Positions 20,866 to 30,360 of a stretch of DNA of 64,000 nt are shown here, one piece after another. Position numbers and translations under genes: made by a program. The notes beneath the pieces are model-generated. The model was given only the letters and a program-made list of their open reading frames with translations, was not told the DNA's origin and made no database searches. Position 1 is the stretch's first letter. Each line of letters opens with the position of its first letter. The stretch comes from Gemmatimonadetes bacterium SCN 70-22 (GTDB lineage: Bacteria; Gemmatimonadota; Gemmatimonadetes; Gemmatimonadales; Gemmatimonadaceae), in NCBI GenBank assembly GCA_001724275.1, contig MEDZ01000004.1, positions 124,001 to 188,000 of the forward strand. Reading direction: 5' to 3'.

Positions 20866-21474
20866 ATGGCGTTGACCAAGCGGCAACGAGAGATCCTGAC
20901 CTACCTGCAGGAGTATGCGGCGGATCACGGCTATGCTCCCAGCTTCGAGGAGATCGCCGCGCAGTTCAACTATAACTCGCTGGCCACGGTGCACGAGCAC
21001 CTGACCAACCTGGAGCGTAAGGGGTACATCCGGCGCAACTACAACGAGAGCCGCGCCATCGAGATCCTCCCCTCCGACGTCTTCGCCCGCGCCATCGAGC
21101 TGCCGCTGCTCGGCACCGTGGCGGCCGGGGCCCCGATCGAGGCCCTGTCCTACAACGAGACGATCGCCGTGCCGCAGGAACTGGTGAGCCGCAACGGCGA
21201 CCACTACGTCCTCCGGGTGCGCGGCAATTCGATGATCGACGAACAGATCCGCGACGGCGATTTCGTCATCGTGAACGAGCGTCGCAGCGCCGACAACGGG
21301 GAGATGGTCATCGCCCTCCTCAACAACAGCGGCGCCACGTGCAAGAAGCTGTACCGCGAGCGCGACGGGCGCATCCGCCTGCAGCCGGCCAACGATGCGC
21401 TGGCGCCGATGTATGTTCACGAGAACGACATCGCCATCCAGGGCATCGTCGTCGGCGTCATCCGGAAGTACTAG
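20866..21474 (+). CDS. lexA: LexA repressor (SOS response)
   Basis: A 202-residue repressor with autoprotease. The winged helix-turn-helix spans about residues 1-70 (TKRQREILTYLQEYAADHGY, EIAAQF, LATVHEHLTNLERKGYIRR). The self-cleavage site is Ala87-Gly88 (TVAAGAP). Catalytic Ser122 is in GNSMID and the Lys is 160 or 161 in ATCKKLY. The DNA-recognition helix (FNYNSLATVHEHLTNLERKG) departs from the E. coli sequence, so a different operator is expected. It is embedded antiparallel between trpC and trpD. Confidence 0.95.
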   Translation: MALTKRQREILTYLQEYAADHGYAPSFEEIAAQFNYNSLATVHEHLTNLERKGYIRRNYNESRAIEILPSDVFARAIELPLLGTVAAGAPIEALSYNETIAVPQELVSRNGDHYVLRVRGNSMIDEQIRDGDFVIVNERRSADNGEMVIALLNNSGATCKKLYRERDGRIRLQPANDALAPMYVHENDIAIQGIVVGVIRKY

Positions 21475-21509
21475 GCCGCAAGCATCAGGGCGGTCGTGCG
21501 GGCGCGCGA

Positions 21510-22538
21510 CTAGAGCGCGTACGCCTGCCGCAGCCGCTCAAGGGCGGCGAGCCCTGCCCCGCTCGCGAGCCCTTCGCGAGCCATCGACACACCGGCCGCG
21601 AAGTCCGACACCACGTCCGCGACGTACAGGGCCGCGGCGGCATTCAGCTCCACCGCGGCCGTGGCCGCCGGTGTCCCCTCGCCTGCCAGCACCTCCCGCA
21701 CGATGCGGGCGTTGTCGGCTGGCGTGCCGCCGGCCAGTCCGTCGGCCGAGAACTCCGGGTACCCGAAGTCGCGCGGCTCGACGCTCCACTCGCGGGTCGT
21801 GCCATCGCGCACCTCCAGCACCCGGGTCGTCCCGAGCGGCGAGAACTCGTCGAGTCCCGGCTCACCATGGACGACGAGGGCGTGCCGGCTCCCCAGCGCC
21901 GAGAGCGCACCGGCCATCAGCGGCATGCGGTGCACCTCCGCGACCCCCAGCACCTGACGACCGGCCTGTGCGGGGTTGGCCAGGGGGCCCACGATGTTCA
22001 TCACGGTCGGAACCGCGAGTTCGCGCCGCACCGGTCCCACGTGGCGCATCGCCGGGTGCATGCTGGGGGCGAACATGAAGACCACGCCCGCCTCCTGGAG
22101 CGCGCGCTCCATCACCGCCGGGGGGGCGTCCAGCCGGACGCCGAGCGCCTCGAGCACGTCCGCGCTCCCGCACTGGGAGGTGAAGGACCGGTTGCCGTGC
22201 TTCGCGATCCGCACCCCGAGACCTGCGGCCAGCAAGCCGGCCGCGGTGGAGATGTTGAAGGTCGTGAGCGTCCCGCCTCCCGTCCCGCACGTGTCGACCA
22301 GCGAGTCGGGGTCGTCCGCGGGGAGGTGGACCATCGCCTCGCGCAGGGCGGTGGCCGCCCCCGCCACCTCGTCGACGGTCTCGCCCTTGACCCGCAGCCC
22401 CATCAGCAGCGCGGCGACCTGCGCCGGCGTGGCCTCGCCGCGCATGATCACGCCGAAGGAGGCGGTCGCCGTCGGCGCGTCGAGCGATTCCCCGAAGGCC
22501 AGCCGGCGTATGGCCTGCTGCAGTGCGTTAGCGCCCAC
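21510..22538 (-). CDS. trpD: Anthranilate phosphoribosyltransferase
   Basis: A 342-residue enzyme for the second step of tryptophan synthesis. PRPP-binding motifs are DTCGTGGGTLTTFNIST and KHGNRSFTSQCGSAD; the metal site is DEFSPLGTT. GTG 22538 is preferred over the TTG at 22541 because GGGAG lies six bases upstream of the GTG. The start overlaps the stop of the GAF gene by 11 bases. It is separated from trpC by the convergent lexA gene, so it is probably transcribed with the GAF gene and may read toward lexA's 3' end. Confidence 0.95.
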   Translation of the reverse strand: MGANALQQAIRRLAFGESLDAPTATASFGVIMRGEATPAQVAALLMGLRVKGETVDEVAGAATALREAMVHLPADDPDSLVDTCGTGGGTLTTFNISTAAGLLAAGLGVRIAKHGNRSFTSQCGSADVLEALGVRLDAPPAVMERALQEAGVVFMFAPSMHPAMRHVGPVRRELAVPTVMNIVGPLANPAQAGRQVLGVAEVHRMPLMAGALSALGSRHALVVHGEPGLDEFSPLGTTRVLEVRDGTTREWSVEPRDFGYPEFSADGLAGGTPADNARIVREVLAGEGTPAATAAVELNAAAALYVADVVSDFAAGVSMAREGLASGAGLAALERLRQAYAL

Positions 22539-23838
22539 CAATTTCTCCCAGGAGCCGCTCGGGGAGGCGCGCGTTCGACGCGATGAGGGCGATCTCGAGC
22601 GCGAGCAGGCTGACCCGTTCCACGTCTTCCTCGACGAAGACGCCGCGCCGGGCCCGGTTGGTCAGGTTCACCACCCCCAGCAACTCGCCGCGATAGATGA
22701 GGGGGAACGAGATGAAGGAGCCGGTGGTCAGGTACTGGTCGCGCAGGAGGGGGTGGCGATCGGCCTCGGCGGCATCCTGCACCAGGAGCGGTTCCCGCGA
22801 GACCGCCACGATCCCGGCGACGCCCTTGCCGAACGGGACGCGCGAGCCGAGGACGATGTTGGGGGCCAGGCCGCGCGCTGCCGCCAGGTACAACATCTCG
22901 GGCTCGGGCGCGCGCAGCATGAGCGAGCAGCGTTGCGCCTGCATGTCGTCTCCCACCAGCGCCAGCAGCCCGTCCACCAGCTGGCGCGGGTCGTGCGCCG
23001 TGTTGTCCACGCGAAGCGAGCGCTCGATGAGGTACAAGGTGCGCGTCTTCTGGCGCAGCGCCTCGTTGCGGCGGTGCAGCTCGATGTGCGCCTGCTCCAG
23101 CTGGGCGACGGCGGCGGTGAGCTGCTGCTCGAGCGAGGTCGCCTTGCGGGTGGCGCGACGCCCGTCCTCCTGCGCCCCGGCGATGTCGCGCTCGAGCTGC
23201 AACAGGCGGTCGCTGTCGGCGGGGCTCGCTTGCGTCGCGGCGCCGCGCGCGCGCCCCAGTTCGGTCTCGAGCGCTCCCAGCTTCCGCACGTACTCGCTGT
23301 GCACCCGCTGCGTGACGTCCTCCAGCGTGCGGACCGCCTCCTCCCGCGCCTCCCGCTCGCCGAAGCGGCCGTACGCCAGCTCGAAGAGCGCCACTGATGG
23401 GGCGAAGCGCTCGGTGGTGCGGGTCCCGAACATGCGCCGCTGCTCGTAGAGGGCCAGCATCCCCGAGAGGTCGCCGTCAGTCGTTAGGCCGCGCACCGCG
23501 AGGATCCCCCCGTCGGCGAAGGGGGTGAGCCCGAGGAGGCGGGCGTACTCCGCGGAACGGTCGCCCAGGTCGACGAACTGTCCCCCGTGCGCGACCATCG
23601 CCCGCGCGGCCGGCGGGAGGTGATCGATGGTGGTGTCCACCACGGCGCGGGTCACCTGGCTTCCGGCGGGAGTGAGCCGCTCGCGGAGCATGTCGCGACG
23701 TCCATCGTAGCGAAACAGCGCGACGACGGCCGACCGGTCGGATTCCGCCAGCGCCTCCCCGAGCGCCACCAGGGCGGCGTCGAGATCGGGGGCAACACTC
23801 AGGGCGTGCGCGAGCGACGGGAGGGTGCGAATCGACAT
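22528..23838 (-). CDS. Two-GAF-domain protein with a central coiled coil
   Basis: A 436-residue soluble protein. It has an N-terminal GAF-like domain (about 10-150), a coiled coil (about 155-265; LEQQLTAAVAQLEQAHIELH) and a C-terminal GAF domain (about 275-430; VPFGKGVAGIVAVSREPLLV, SFISFPLIYRGELLGVVNLT). No output domain is present, so it is a sensor module that would need a partner. It is the first gene upstream of trpD with an 11-base overlap. One CGTTAGGC copy (23482) lies here in the reverse sense, read as GGC-CTA-ACG. Confidence 0.8.
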   Translation of the reverse strand: MSIRTLPSLAHALSVAPDLDAALVALGEALAESDRSAVVALFRYDGRRDMLRERLTPAGSQVTRAVVDTTIDHLPPAARAMVAHGGQFVDLGDRSAEYARLLGLTPFADGGILAVRGLTTDGDLSGMLALYEQRRMFGTRTTERFAPSVALFELAYGRFGEREAREEAVRTLEDVTQRVHSEYVRKLGALETELGRARGAATQASPADSDRLLQLERDIAGAQEDGRRATRKATSLEQQLTAAVAQLEQAHIELHRRNEALRQKTRTLYLIERSLRVDNTAHDPRQLVDGLLALVGDDMQAQRCSLMLRAPEPEMLYLAAARGLAPNIVLGSRVPFGKGVAGIVAVSREPLLVQDAAEADRHPLLRDQYLTTGSFISFPLIYRGELLGVVNLTNRARRGVFVEEDVERVSLLALEIALIASNARLPERLLGEIGGR

Positions 23839-23885
23839 GTCGGGACGGTACGCTGCTCCCTCACCGAGGGCGGCGCGGAGGTGCA

Positions 23886-23914
23886 AAGTGACCCTGTAGG
23901 TGACGCGAAGTCAA
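23886..23914 (-). promoter_or_regulatory. Candidate promoter for the GAF-trpD unit
   Basis: On the minus strand, TTGACT (23909-23914), 17 bp, then TCACTT (23886-23891). The -35 is good and the -10 is weak. It stands back to back with the truA promoter. Confidence 0.35.
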
Positions 23915-23949
23915 TCGGTTGGCGCGGTGCCGCGCGCCCCGGCGTTTGC

Positions 23950-23977
23950 TTGACTTGAAGGGTTGCCGGGCTAACTT
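23950..23977 (+). promoter_or_regulatory. Candidate promoter for truA-htrA-pur operon
   Basis: TTGACT (23950-23955), a 16-bp spacer and TAACTT (23972-23977). Only eight bases separate the -10 from the truA ATG, so the transcript would be leaderless or nearly so. Confidence 0.45.
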
Positions 23978-23985
23978 TCGCGTCG

Positions 23986-24762
23986 ATGTCGGTGCGCACC
24001 CTGCAGCTCGTGCTGCACTACGACGGGACCGCCTTCTCGGGGTGGCAAGTGCAGCCTGGGACGCGAACCGTCCAGGGTGAGGTCGAGCGGGTGCTCGCCA
24101 GGTTGTGCGGTGAACGAATCGTGGCCCAGGGGGCCGGCCGTACCGACGCGGGCGTCCACGCGCGCGGGCAGGCGGTCGGAGTGCGAGTGCCGGAAAAGTG
24201 GAGCGCGCCAACATTGCGCCGCGCCCTCAACGCACTCCTCCCCGACGACGTGTGGGTAGCGGCGGTGCACGAGATGCGCCCCGAGTTCCACGCACGGTTC
24301 AGCGCGCAGGCCCGACGGTATGCGTACTACGTGGGAACGGATGACGCGGTCATGTCACCGTTCCGGCGACGCACCGAATGGGCGTATCGACATCCGGTCG
24401 ATCGTGGCTTGCTCGATGCCGCTGCCAGGGAGATTGTGGGCGATCACTGCTTCATCGCCTTCGCCGTTCGCGGTACCGCCCCCGACCACGACCCTCACCG
24501 CTGCATCGTGACCGACGCCTGCTGGAGCGATCGCCCCGGTGGCCTCACCTTCCACATCGAGGCCAATCGCTTCCTGCACCATATGGTGCGGTTTCTGGTC
24601 GGGACCATGCTCGAGATCGCGAGTGGTCGGCGCGCCCCCGGCGACCTCCCCGCGCTCCTCGGCGCGACGTCCAACACCGACGTGTCGCCCCCCGCGCCGG
24701 CGCACGCCCTCTTCCTCGATCGGGTCGCCTACCCAGACGCCCTCTATCTCGCCGACGCATGA
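23986..24762 (+). CDS. truA: tRNA pseudouridine(38-40) synthase
   Basis: A 258-residue TruA. The catalytic Asp is in GAGRTDAGVHARGQ (about residues 48-61). Other landmarks are LHYDGTAFSGWQVQPG, FHARFSAQARRYAYYV and FLHHMVRFLVGTMLEI. It is the first gene of a long plus-strand operon; no ribosome-binding site is obvious and the putative promoter sits almost on the ATG. The stop overlaps the htrA ATG by four bases. Confidence 0.95.
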   Translation: MSVRTLQLVLHYDGTAFSGWQVQPGTRTVQGEVERVLARLCGERIVAQGAGRTDAGVHARGQAVGVRVPEKWSAPTLRRALNALLPDDVWVAAVHEMRPEFHARFSAQARRYAYYVGTDDAVMSPFRRRTEWAYRHPVDRGLLDAAAREIVGDHCFIAFAVRGTAPDHDPHRCIVTDACWSDRPGGLTFHIEANRFLHHMVRFLVGTMLEIASGRRAPGDLPALLGATSNTDVSPPAPAHALFLDRVAYPDALYLADA

Positions 24763-26168
24763 GCTTCCGCGACACCATCGCCGCCATCGCCGTCGCCCTC
24801 GGCTCCGCCTGCGATGGCGGCTCCCCCGCCCCTGCCACCCCGGCGCTCGCCGCCTCGGCCCAGGTGGCGGAGCAGAACGCCCAGATCAACGCTGCCCGCC
24901 GCACGGCCATCACCGACGCCGTCGCCCGCGTCGCCCCGGCCGTCGTCACGGTGCAGACCGAAACCGTCGAACGGGTCCCCGCCGACGTCTTCGAGCAGTT
25001 CTTCGGTGGCCGCTCCGGGCAGCAGGTGCAACCCGGGCTGGGCTCGGGCTTCATCATCCGCCCCAACGGGATCATCGTCACCAACGCCCACGTCGTGAGC
25101 GGCGCCAACCGCATCTCGGTCATGCTCCGCGACGGGACCACGTATGCCGGCACCCTCGTCGGGATCGACGAGACCAACGACCTGGCCGTCATCCGCATCG
25201 ACGCGCGCAACCTTCCCGTCGCCACGCTGGGGAGCTCCGAGCCGCTCCTCATCGGCGAGTGGGCCATCGCCATCGGCAACCCGTTCGGTTTCCTGCTCGG
25301 CAACACCGAGCCGAGCGTCACCGCCGGCGTCATCAGCGCCACCGGGCGCAACCTGATGGGGCGGAGCGAGGGGAGCGGGATCTACGTCGGCATGATCCAG
25401 ACCGACGCCTCCATCAACCCCGGCAACTCGGGCGGTCCGCTCGTGAACGCGGTGGGTGAGGTGATCGGCGTCAACTCCTCCATCTACTCGCCGAGCGGGG
25501 GGTCGGTCGGCCTGGGCTTCGCCATCCCCATCAACCGGGCGCGTCGCATCGTCGACGATCTCCTCGACCATGGAAGCGTTCGCCGCCCATGGATCGGTGA
25601 GCAGCTGCGCACGGGCACGAGCGGCAATCCGCGCGACATCGTGACGGCAGGCGTCGTCCTGCGCGCCGTGGTCCCCGGTTCTCCGGCGGCCCGGGCCGGG
25701 TTGCAGCCGGGCGACCAGATCCTGCGCTCGCGCGGGAAGGCGCTGCGCAACGTCTTCGACTGGGAAGCCGAGCGTCTCGACCTGCGCGTGGGAGAGACCA
25801 TCCCCCTCGTCGTGCGGCGCGGGGGACGCGAGTTCACGGTCAACGTCACGGTGGCCGACCTGCCGGAGGTGAGTGCCCCGCGCGTCACGGTGCTGCGCGA
25901 GCTCGAGCTCGTGTCGCTGACGCCGGCCATCCGCGCCGAGCGCGGGTTCCGGAGCACGAGGGGGGCGCTGGTGGTGCGCGCCAGCGATCGCATCCAGAAC
26001 GAGATCGGGCTGCAGGAGGGCGACCTGATCGTCCAGATCAACCGCACCACGATCGGGGAGGCGGCCGATGTCTCCCGCGCCTTCGACTACTACGGCGGGC
26101 GCAGCGGGTTACGGCTCGTCTTCGAACGGCGTGGCTACTTCTACACCACGGACTTCGTGATTCAGTGA
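24759..26168 (+). CDS. HtrA/DegP-like serine protease with PDZ domains
   Basis: A 469-residue S1C protease for envelope protein quality control. The triad is His in VTNAHVV, Asp in [10 protein letters not shown] and Ser in [24 protein letters not shown] domain follows (about 285-375; [18 protein letters not shown]), then a second, degenerate PDZ (about 385-465; [19 protein letters not shown]). The N-terminus is short and only weakly hydrophobic ([13 protein letters not shown]), perhaps an atypical lipoprotein signal with Cys19. ATGA and GTGA overlaps couple it to truA and purB. Confidence 0.9.
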   Translation: MSFRDTIAAIAVALGSACDGGSPAPATPALAASAQVAEQNAQINAARRTAITDAVARVAPAVVTVQTETVERVPADVFEQFFGGRSGQQVQPGLGSGFIIRPNGIIVTNAHVVSGANRISVMLRDGTTYAGTLVGIDETNDLAVIRIDARNLPVATLGSSEPLLIGEWAIAIGNPFGFLLGNTEPSVTAGVISATGRNLMGRSEGSGIYVGMIQTDASINPGNSGGPLVNAVGEVIGVNSSIYSPSGGSVGLGFAIPINRARRIVDDLLDHGSVRRPWIGEQLRTGTSGNPRDIVTAGVVLRAVVPGSPAARAGLQPGDQILRSRGKALRNVFDWEAERLDLRVGETIPLVVRRGGREFTVNVTVADLPEVSAPRVTVLRELELVSLTPAIRAERGFRSTRGALVVRASDRIQNEIGLQEGDLIVQINRTTIGEAADVSRAFDYYGGRSGLRLVFERRGYFYTTDFVIQ

Positions 26169-27598
26169 CCACGCACGCGCAGTATTCCACCCCGCTGGCG
26201 GAGCGCTACGCGTCCCGCGACATGCTCGCCCTCTGGTCGCCGCAGCGGCGCCACGGCCTGTGGCGTCGCCTCTGGCTGGCGCTCGCCGAGGCCGAGAAGT
26301 CGTTAGGCGTCCCGATTCCCGACGAGGCCATCGCGCAGATGCGCGCGCACCTCGACGACATCGACTTCGCCGCGGTGGCGGCGTACGAGAAGCGCTTCCG
26401 GCACGACGTCATGGCGCACGTGCACGCCTTCGGCGACGTCGCCCCCGCCGCCAAGGGCTTCATCCACTACGGCGCCACCTCGTGCTTCGTCACCGACAAC
26501 GCCGAGCTCCTGCTCATGCGCGAGGGGCTCGCCCTCCTGCGCGCCAAGGTCGTCGATACGCTGCGCGAACTGGCCGCCTTCGCCCGCACCTGGCGGGACC
26601 AGCCGACGCTGGGGTATACGCACCTGCAGCCGGCGCAGCTCACCACCGTCGGGAAGCGCGCCACGCTCTGGATGCAGGACCTCGTCCTGGACCTGTCCGA
26701 GCTCGACCACCGGGACGCGACGCTCCCCTTCCGCGGCGTGAAGGGGACGACCGGCACCCAGGCCTCGTTCCTCGAGATCTTCGGCGGCGACCACGCCAAG
26801 GTGCGCGAGCTCGACCGCCTCGTGACCCGGGCCATGGGATTCGGCGCCTCCATCCCCGTCAGCGGGCAGACCTACACCCGGAAGATCGACGCCCAGGTGC
26901 TGTCGGTCGTCGCCGGGATCGCGGCGAGCGCCGCCAAGCTTGCCTCCGACCTGCGCATGCTGCAGGCCTTTGGCGAGATCGAGGAGCCGTTCGAGAAGGA
27001 ACAGATCGGCTCGTCGGCGATGGCCTACAAGCGGAACCCGATGCGCTGCGAGCGCATCAATTCGCTCGCCCGCTTCGTCGCCTCGCTCGAACCGAACGCC
27101 AACCAGACGCACGCGGTGCAGTACTTCGAGCGGACGCTCGACGACTCGGCCAATCGCCGGCTCGTGATCCCCGAGTCGTTTCTCGCCACCGACGCCATCC
27201 TCGTCCTCCTGGCCAACGTCGCCTCGGGACTCGAGGTGCACCCGGCCCGTATCGCCGCGCGCGTCAACGACGAGCTTCCCTTCATGGCGACCGAGGAACT
27301 CATCGTCCGCGCGGTGCGCGCCGGGCGCAGCCGGCAGGATGCGCACGAGGTCATCCGCCGGCACAGCATCGCCGCGGCGCGCGCCATGAAGGACGAGGGG
27401 CGCGCCAACGACATGCTCGACCGACTTGCCGGAGATCCGGGCTTCGGCGTCGCGCTGGACGACATCCGCGCCGCTCTCGACGCCGCGCGCTTCGTCGGCC
27501 GCGCCCCGCAGCAGGTCGACGAGTTCCTCGCCGAGGTGGTCGACCCGATCCTGGAGGCCAGCCTCCCACCCACGCCCCGCGAGGAGGTGCGGGTATGA
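26165..27598 (+). CDS. purB: Adenylosuccinate lyase
   Basis: A 477-residue fumarase-superfamily enzyme that acts twice in AMP synthesis. The signature is [17 protein letters not shown] (about residue 285). Other conserved parts are [15 protein letters not shown] and [17 protein letters not shown]. Length and motifs resemble the longer, animal-type lyase rather than the 430-residue Bacillus type. GTG start, overlapping htrA by four bases; the stop overlaps the purC ATG. One CGTTAGGC at 26301. Confidence 0.95.
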   Translation: MTTHAQYSTPLAERYASRDMLALWSPQRRHGLWRRLWLALAEAEKSLGVPIPDEAIAQMRAHLDDIDFAAVAAYEKRFRHDVMAHVHAFGDVAPAAKGFIHYGATSCFVTDNAELLLMREGLALLRAKVVDTLRELAAFARTWRDQPTLGYTHLQPAQLTTVGKRATLWMQDLVLDLSELDHRDATLPFRGVKGTTGTQASFLEIFGGDHAKVRELDRLVTRAMGFGASIPVSGQTYTRKIDAQVLSVVAGIAASAAKLASDLRMLQAFGEIEEPFEKEQIGSSAMAYKRNPMRCERINSLARFVASLEPNANQTHAVQYFERTLDDSANRRLVIPESFLATDAILVLLANVASGLEVHPARIAARVNDELPFMATEELIVRAVRAGRSRQDAHEVIRRHSIAAARAMKDEGRANDMLDRLAGDPGFGVALDDIRAALDAARFVGRAPQQVDEFLAEVVDPILEASLPPTPREEVRV

Positions 27599-28518
27599 AC
27601 GTCATCGCCACCACCACCCTCCCCCTCCGCCCCCACCGCCGCGGCAAGGTGCGGGACGTCTACGAGCTCGACGACGAGCGCCTGCTCATCGTGGCCACCG
27701 ATCGCGTCTCCGCCTTCGACGTCGTGATGCGCGAGACCGTCCCGTTCAAGGGGATCGTCCTGACGCAGCTCACCGCCTGGTGGCTGCGCCAGCTCGAGCC
27801 GATCGTCCCCCACCACATGCTGAGCACCGCCGTCGCCCCGCTGGTCGACGAATTCCCGGCGCTCGGCCCATACCGCGAGATCCTGCGGGGGCGAGCGATG
27901 GTCTCGCGCCGCACGGACGTCTATCCGGTCGAATGCGTGGTGCGCGGGTACCTGTCGGGCTCGGCGTGGAAGGAGTACCAGGCCACCGGGACGCTGGCGG
28001 GTGAGCCGCTCCCCGCCGGCCTGGTGGAGAGCGCCCGACTCGCCCCCGTGGTCTTCTCTCCGGCCACCAAGGCCGAGTCGGGGCACGACGAGAACATCAC
28101 GATCGCGACCATGGCGAGGATCGTCGGTGCCAGGGAGGCGGCCGAGCTGGAAGGGCTCTCGCGTGCCATCTACGACTTCGCCTGCCGCACCGCGGAGCCG
28201 CGCGGCATCATCATCGCCGACACGAAGTTCGAGTTCGGGCGTGTCGGCGGAAAGACCATCCTCATCGACGAGGTCCTGACGCCCGACTCGTCGCGCTTCT
28301 GGCCGGCGAATCAGTATGCGCCGGGACGCGCGCAGCCCAGCTACGACAAGCAGCCCCTGCGCGACTACCTGGACGGGGAGCGCAAGGCGGGGCGGTGGAA
28401 TGGCGAGTCTCCGCCACCCTACCTTCCCGAGGAGGTGGTCGCCGCGACCAGCGCGCGCTACCTGGACGCCTTCCGCCGGATCACCGACGCCTCACTCGAC
28501 ATCACCAAGCTCCCGTGA
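27595..28518 (+). CDS. purC: SAICAR synthase
   Basis: A 307-residue phosphoribosylaminoimidazole-succinocarboxamide synthase. Landmarks are [52 protein letters not shown] and [11 protein letters not shown], followed by [12 protein letters not shown]. The length matches the longer, yeast-like branch. Coupled to purB (ATGA) and to psd (GTGA). Confidence 0.95.
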   Translation: MNVIATTTLPLRPHRRGKVRDVYELDDERLLIVATDRVSAFDVVMRETVPFKGIVLTQLTAWWLRQLEPIVPHHMLSTAVAPLVDEFPALGPYREILRGRAMVSRRTDVYPVECVVRGYLSGSAWKEYQATGTLAGEPLPAGLVESARLAPVVFSPATKAESGHDENITIATMARIVGAREAAELEGLSRAIYDFACRTAEPRGIIIADTKFEFGRVGGKTILIDEVLTPDSSRFWPANQYAPGRAQPSYDKQPLRDYLDGERKAGRWNGESPPPYLPEEVVAATSARYLDAFRRITDASLDITKLP

Positions 28519-29168
28519 ACTTCGCCCGAGAAGGCTATCCCTTCATGCTGCTCGCGACCGCCATGGCGATCGTGGGCTACACCGTGGCGCTCGGCCGGCG
28601 CTCGTGGCCATTCTGGCTCCTCGCCTTCGTCCTCACCATCGTCGCGCTCTGGGTCGCGTACTTCTTCCGCGACCCCGAACGGATTGGCGAGCGCGGCGCG
28701 GACCTGGTCATCTCCCCCGCCGACGGACGCATCGTGATGATCACCGAGGTCGACGAGCCGGCGTTCCTCCATGGACGCGCCCTCCGCATCTCGATCTTCA
28801 TGAACGTCTTCAACGTGCACGTGAACCGCTATCCCGTGGCCGGCACGGTGAAGTTTGTCCACTACAACCCGGGCAAGTTCCTGAACGCCGCCACGGAAAA
28901 GTCGAGCCTCGAGAACGAACAGATGTCGGTGGGGCTCGAGCACGACGGCCGACGCATCCTCGTGCGCCAGATCGCGGGGCTCATCGCCCGACGCATCGTG
29001 ACCTACAGCCGCGAAGGGGAACGCGTCGAGCAGGGAGAGCGGATGGGGATCATCCGCTTCGGCTCGCGGGTCGACGTCTTCCTCCCCACCTCGGCGATGC
29101 CGATGGTGAAGGTGGGGCAGACGACGTTCGCCGGCACGACCCTGATCGCCCGCCTGGGAGCGCCCTGA
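28515..29168 (+). CDS. psd: Phosphatidylserine decarboxylase, short type
   Basis: A 217-residue proenzyme that makes phosphatidylethanolamine. Two N-terminal membrane segments ([18 protein letters not shown] and [19 protein letters not shown]) precede [28 protein letters not shown] and the self-cleavage site in [13 protein letters not shown] (Gly-Ser). The serine becomes the pyruvoyl group. GTG start coupled to purC by GTGA overlap. Lipid genes inside a purine operon are unusual. Confidence 0.93.
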   Translation: MNFAREGYPFMLLATAMAIVGYTVALGRRSWPFWLLAFVLTIVALWVAYFFRDPERIGERGADLVISPADGRIVMITEVDEPAFLHGRALRISIFMNVFNVHVNRYPVAGTVKFVHYNPGKFLNAATEKSSLENEQMSVGLEHDGRRILVRQIAGLIARRIVTYSREGERVEQGERMGIIRFGSRVDVFLPTSAMPMVKVGQTTFAGTTLIARLGAP

Positions 29169-29170
29169 CC

Positions 29171-30106
29171 GTGGCCCGGCCTCAACCGCGCAAGGCCGTC
29201 GTCCTCCTGCCGAACGGATTCACGCTCGCGAACCTGTTCTTCGGGGTCTTCGCGATCGTCGCCGCCTCGCGCGGCGACTTCGAACGGGCCGTGTCGTACA
29301 TCGTCTTCGGAGGCGTAGCCGACGCCCTCGACGGCCGCGTCGCGCGGGCGACGCGGACGGGCAGCCGCTTCGGCGAGGAGCTCGATTCGCTCGTCGACGC
29401 CATCTCGTTCGGCCTCGCGCCGACGATGATCATCTACTTCGCCGTCTTCAACCAGGCCGGGTGGGACTGGATCTTCTGCTTCCTGTTCACGATGTGCGCC
29501 GTCATCCGGCTGGCGCGCTTCAACGTGGAGCAGGCGGGGCGCAAGAAGACGCACTTCACCGGCCTCCCCTCCCCCGCGGCCGGCGGCACCCTCGCCACGT
29601 ACTACTGGTTCTCGCAGACCGACCTGTACACGCAGACGATGATCGCCGACCTCCCGTGGCATCAGATGCTGCGCTTCATCATGCTCGGCCTGAGCTTCCT
29701 GATGATCAGCAACGTCCAGTACGCGGCGATGCCGACCATCGGGTACCGCAGCGTCAAGCAGATCCTCGGCTCGCTGCTGGTGGTCGGGACCGTGCTCGGG
29801 GTGATCTTCCTCCCCAAGCAGTTCTTCTTCCCGGCGGCGATGGCGTACGTCCTGTACGGCCTCGTGGCCACCGTCTTCATCGGCCTGCTCGACCGCCTGC
29901 CCGGCCACGACGCCGCGGAGGCGGACGGCGAGGACGAAGACGAAGTCGGGGGCGCGCTGGCCGAGCCGGAAGAAGTGGCGGCGGAGGGCGCCCCCGCGCT
30001 GGCCCGCCGCCGCCGCCGCCGGCGCCGCCATCATCGCGGCGACCGTCCGCTTCCACCGTCCGACTCACCGCCTCACTCCAACCCCACCGAGGACAACCGG
30101 GGATGA
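29171..30106 (+). CDS. pssA: CDP-diacylglycerol-serine O-phosphatidyltransferase
   Basis: A 311-residue membrane enzyme that makes phosphatidylserine, the substrate of Psd. The CDP-alcohol phosphotransferase motif is DGRVARATRTGSRFG plus EELDSLVDAISFG (about 58-85). About six membrane helices follow up to residue 240. The C-terminal 70 residues are unusual: an acidic stretch (ADGEDEDEVGG, EPEEVAAEG), then a run of about eight Arg and a Pro/Ser tail. GTG 29171 is two bases after the psd stop. Confidence 0.93.
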   Translation: MARPQPRKAVVLLPNGFTLANLFFGVFAIVAASRGDFERAVSYIVFGGVADALDGRVARATRTGSRFGEELDSLVDAISFGLAPTMIIYFAVFNQAGWDWIFCFLFTMCAVIRLARFNVEQAGRKKTHFTGLPSPAAGGTLATYYWFSQTDLYTQTMIADLPWHQMLRFIMLGLSFLMISNVQYAAMPTIGYRSVKQILGSLLVVGTVLGVIFLPKQFFFPAAMAYVLYGLVATVFIGLLDRLPGHDAAEADGEDEDEVGGALAEPEEVAAEGAPALARRRRRRRRHHRGDRPLPPSDSPPHSNPTEDNRG

Positions 30107-30360
30107 CCCGCTACCGAGTTGCCGTCCATATCGTCCCGCGCCGCGGCATTCTTGACCCCCAGGGCAAGGCCGTGGCCGATGCCCTTCATGCCCTGGGCTT
30201 CACCGCGGTCGCCGACGTCCGCGTCGGCCGTCACCTCGTGCTCGAGCTCGAGGCCGAGAGCGCCGACGCCGCCGCCACGCGCGTGCGCGCCATGTGCGAC
30301 CAGCTGCTGGCCAACCCGGTCACCGAGGACTACGAGCTCGCGGGAGTCACCCCCGCATGA
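30103..30360 (+). CDS. purS: FGAM synthase, PurS subunit
   Basis: An 85-residue small subunit that links PurQ to the small-type PurL. Its sequence matches the family: YRVAVHIVPRRGILDPQGKA, ADVRVGRHLVLELEAESADA and LLANPVTEDYEL. It overlaps pssA by ATGA on one side and purQ by ATGA on the other. Confidence 0.95.
   Translation: MTRYRVAVHIVPRRGILDPQGKAVADALHALGFTAVADVRVGRHLVLELEAESADAAATRVRAMCDQLLANPVTEDYELAGVTPA

Noticed and set aside
26260-28518. A 752-codon plus-strand frame ending at purC's stop, overlapping purB
   Set aside because: Only its last 308 codons (purC) are real; the rest is purB read in the wrong frame, Arg/Pro-rich.
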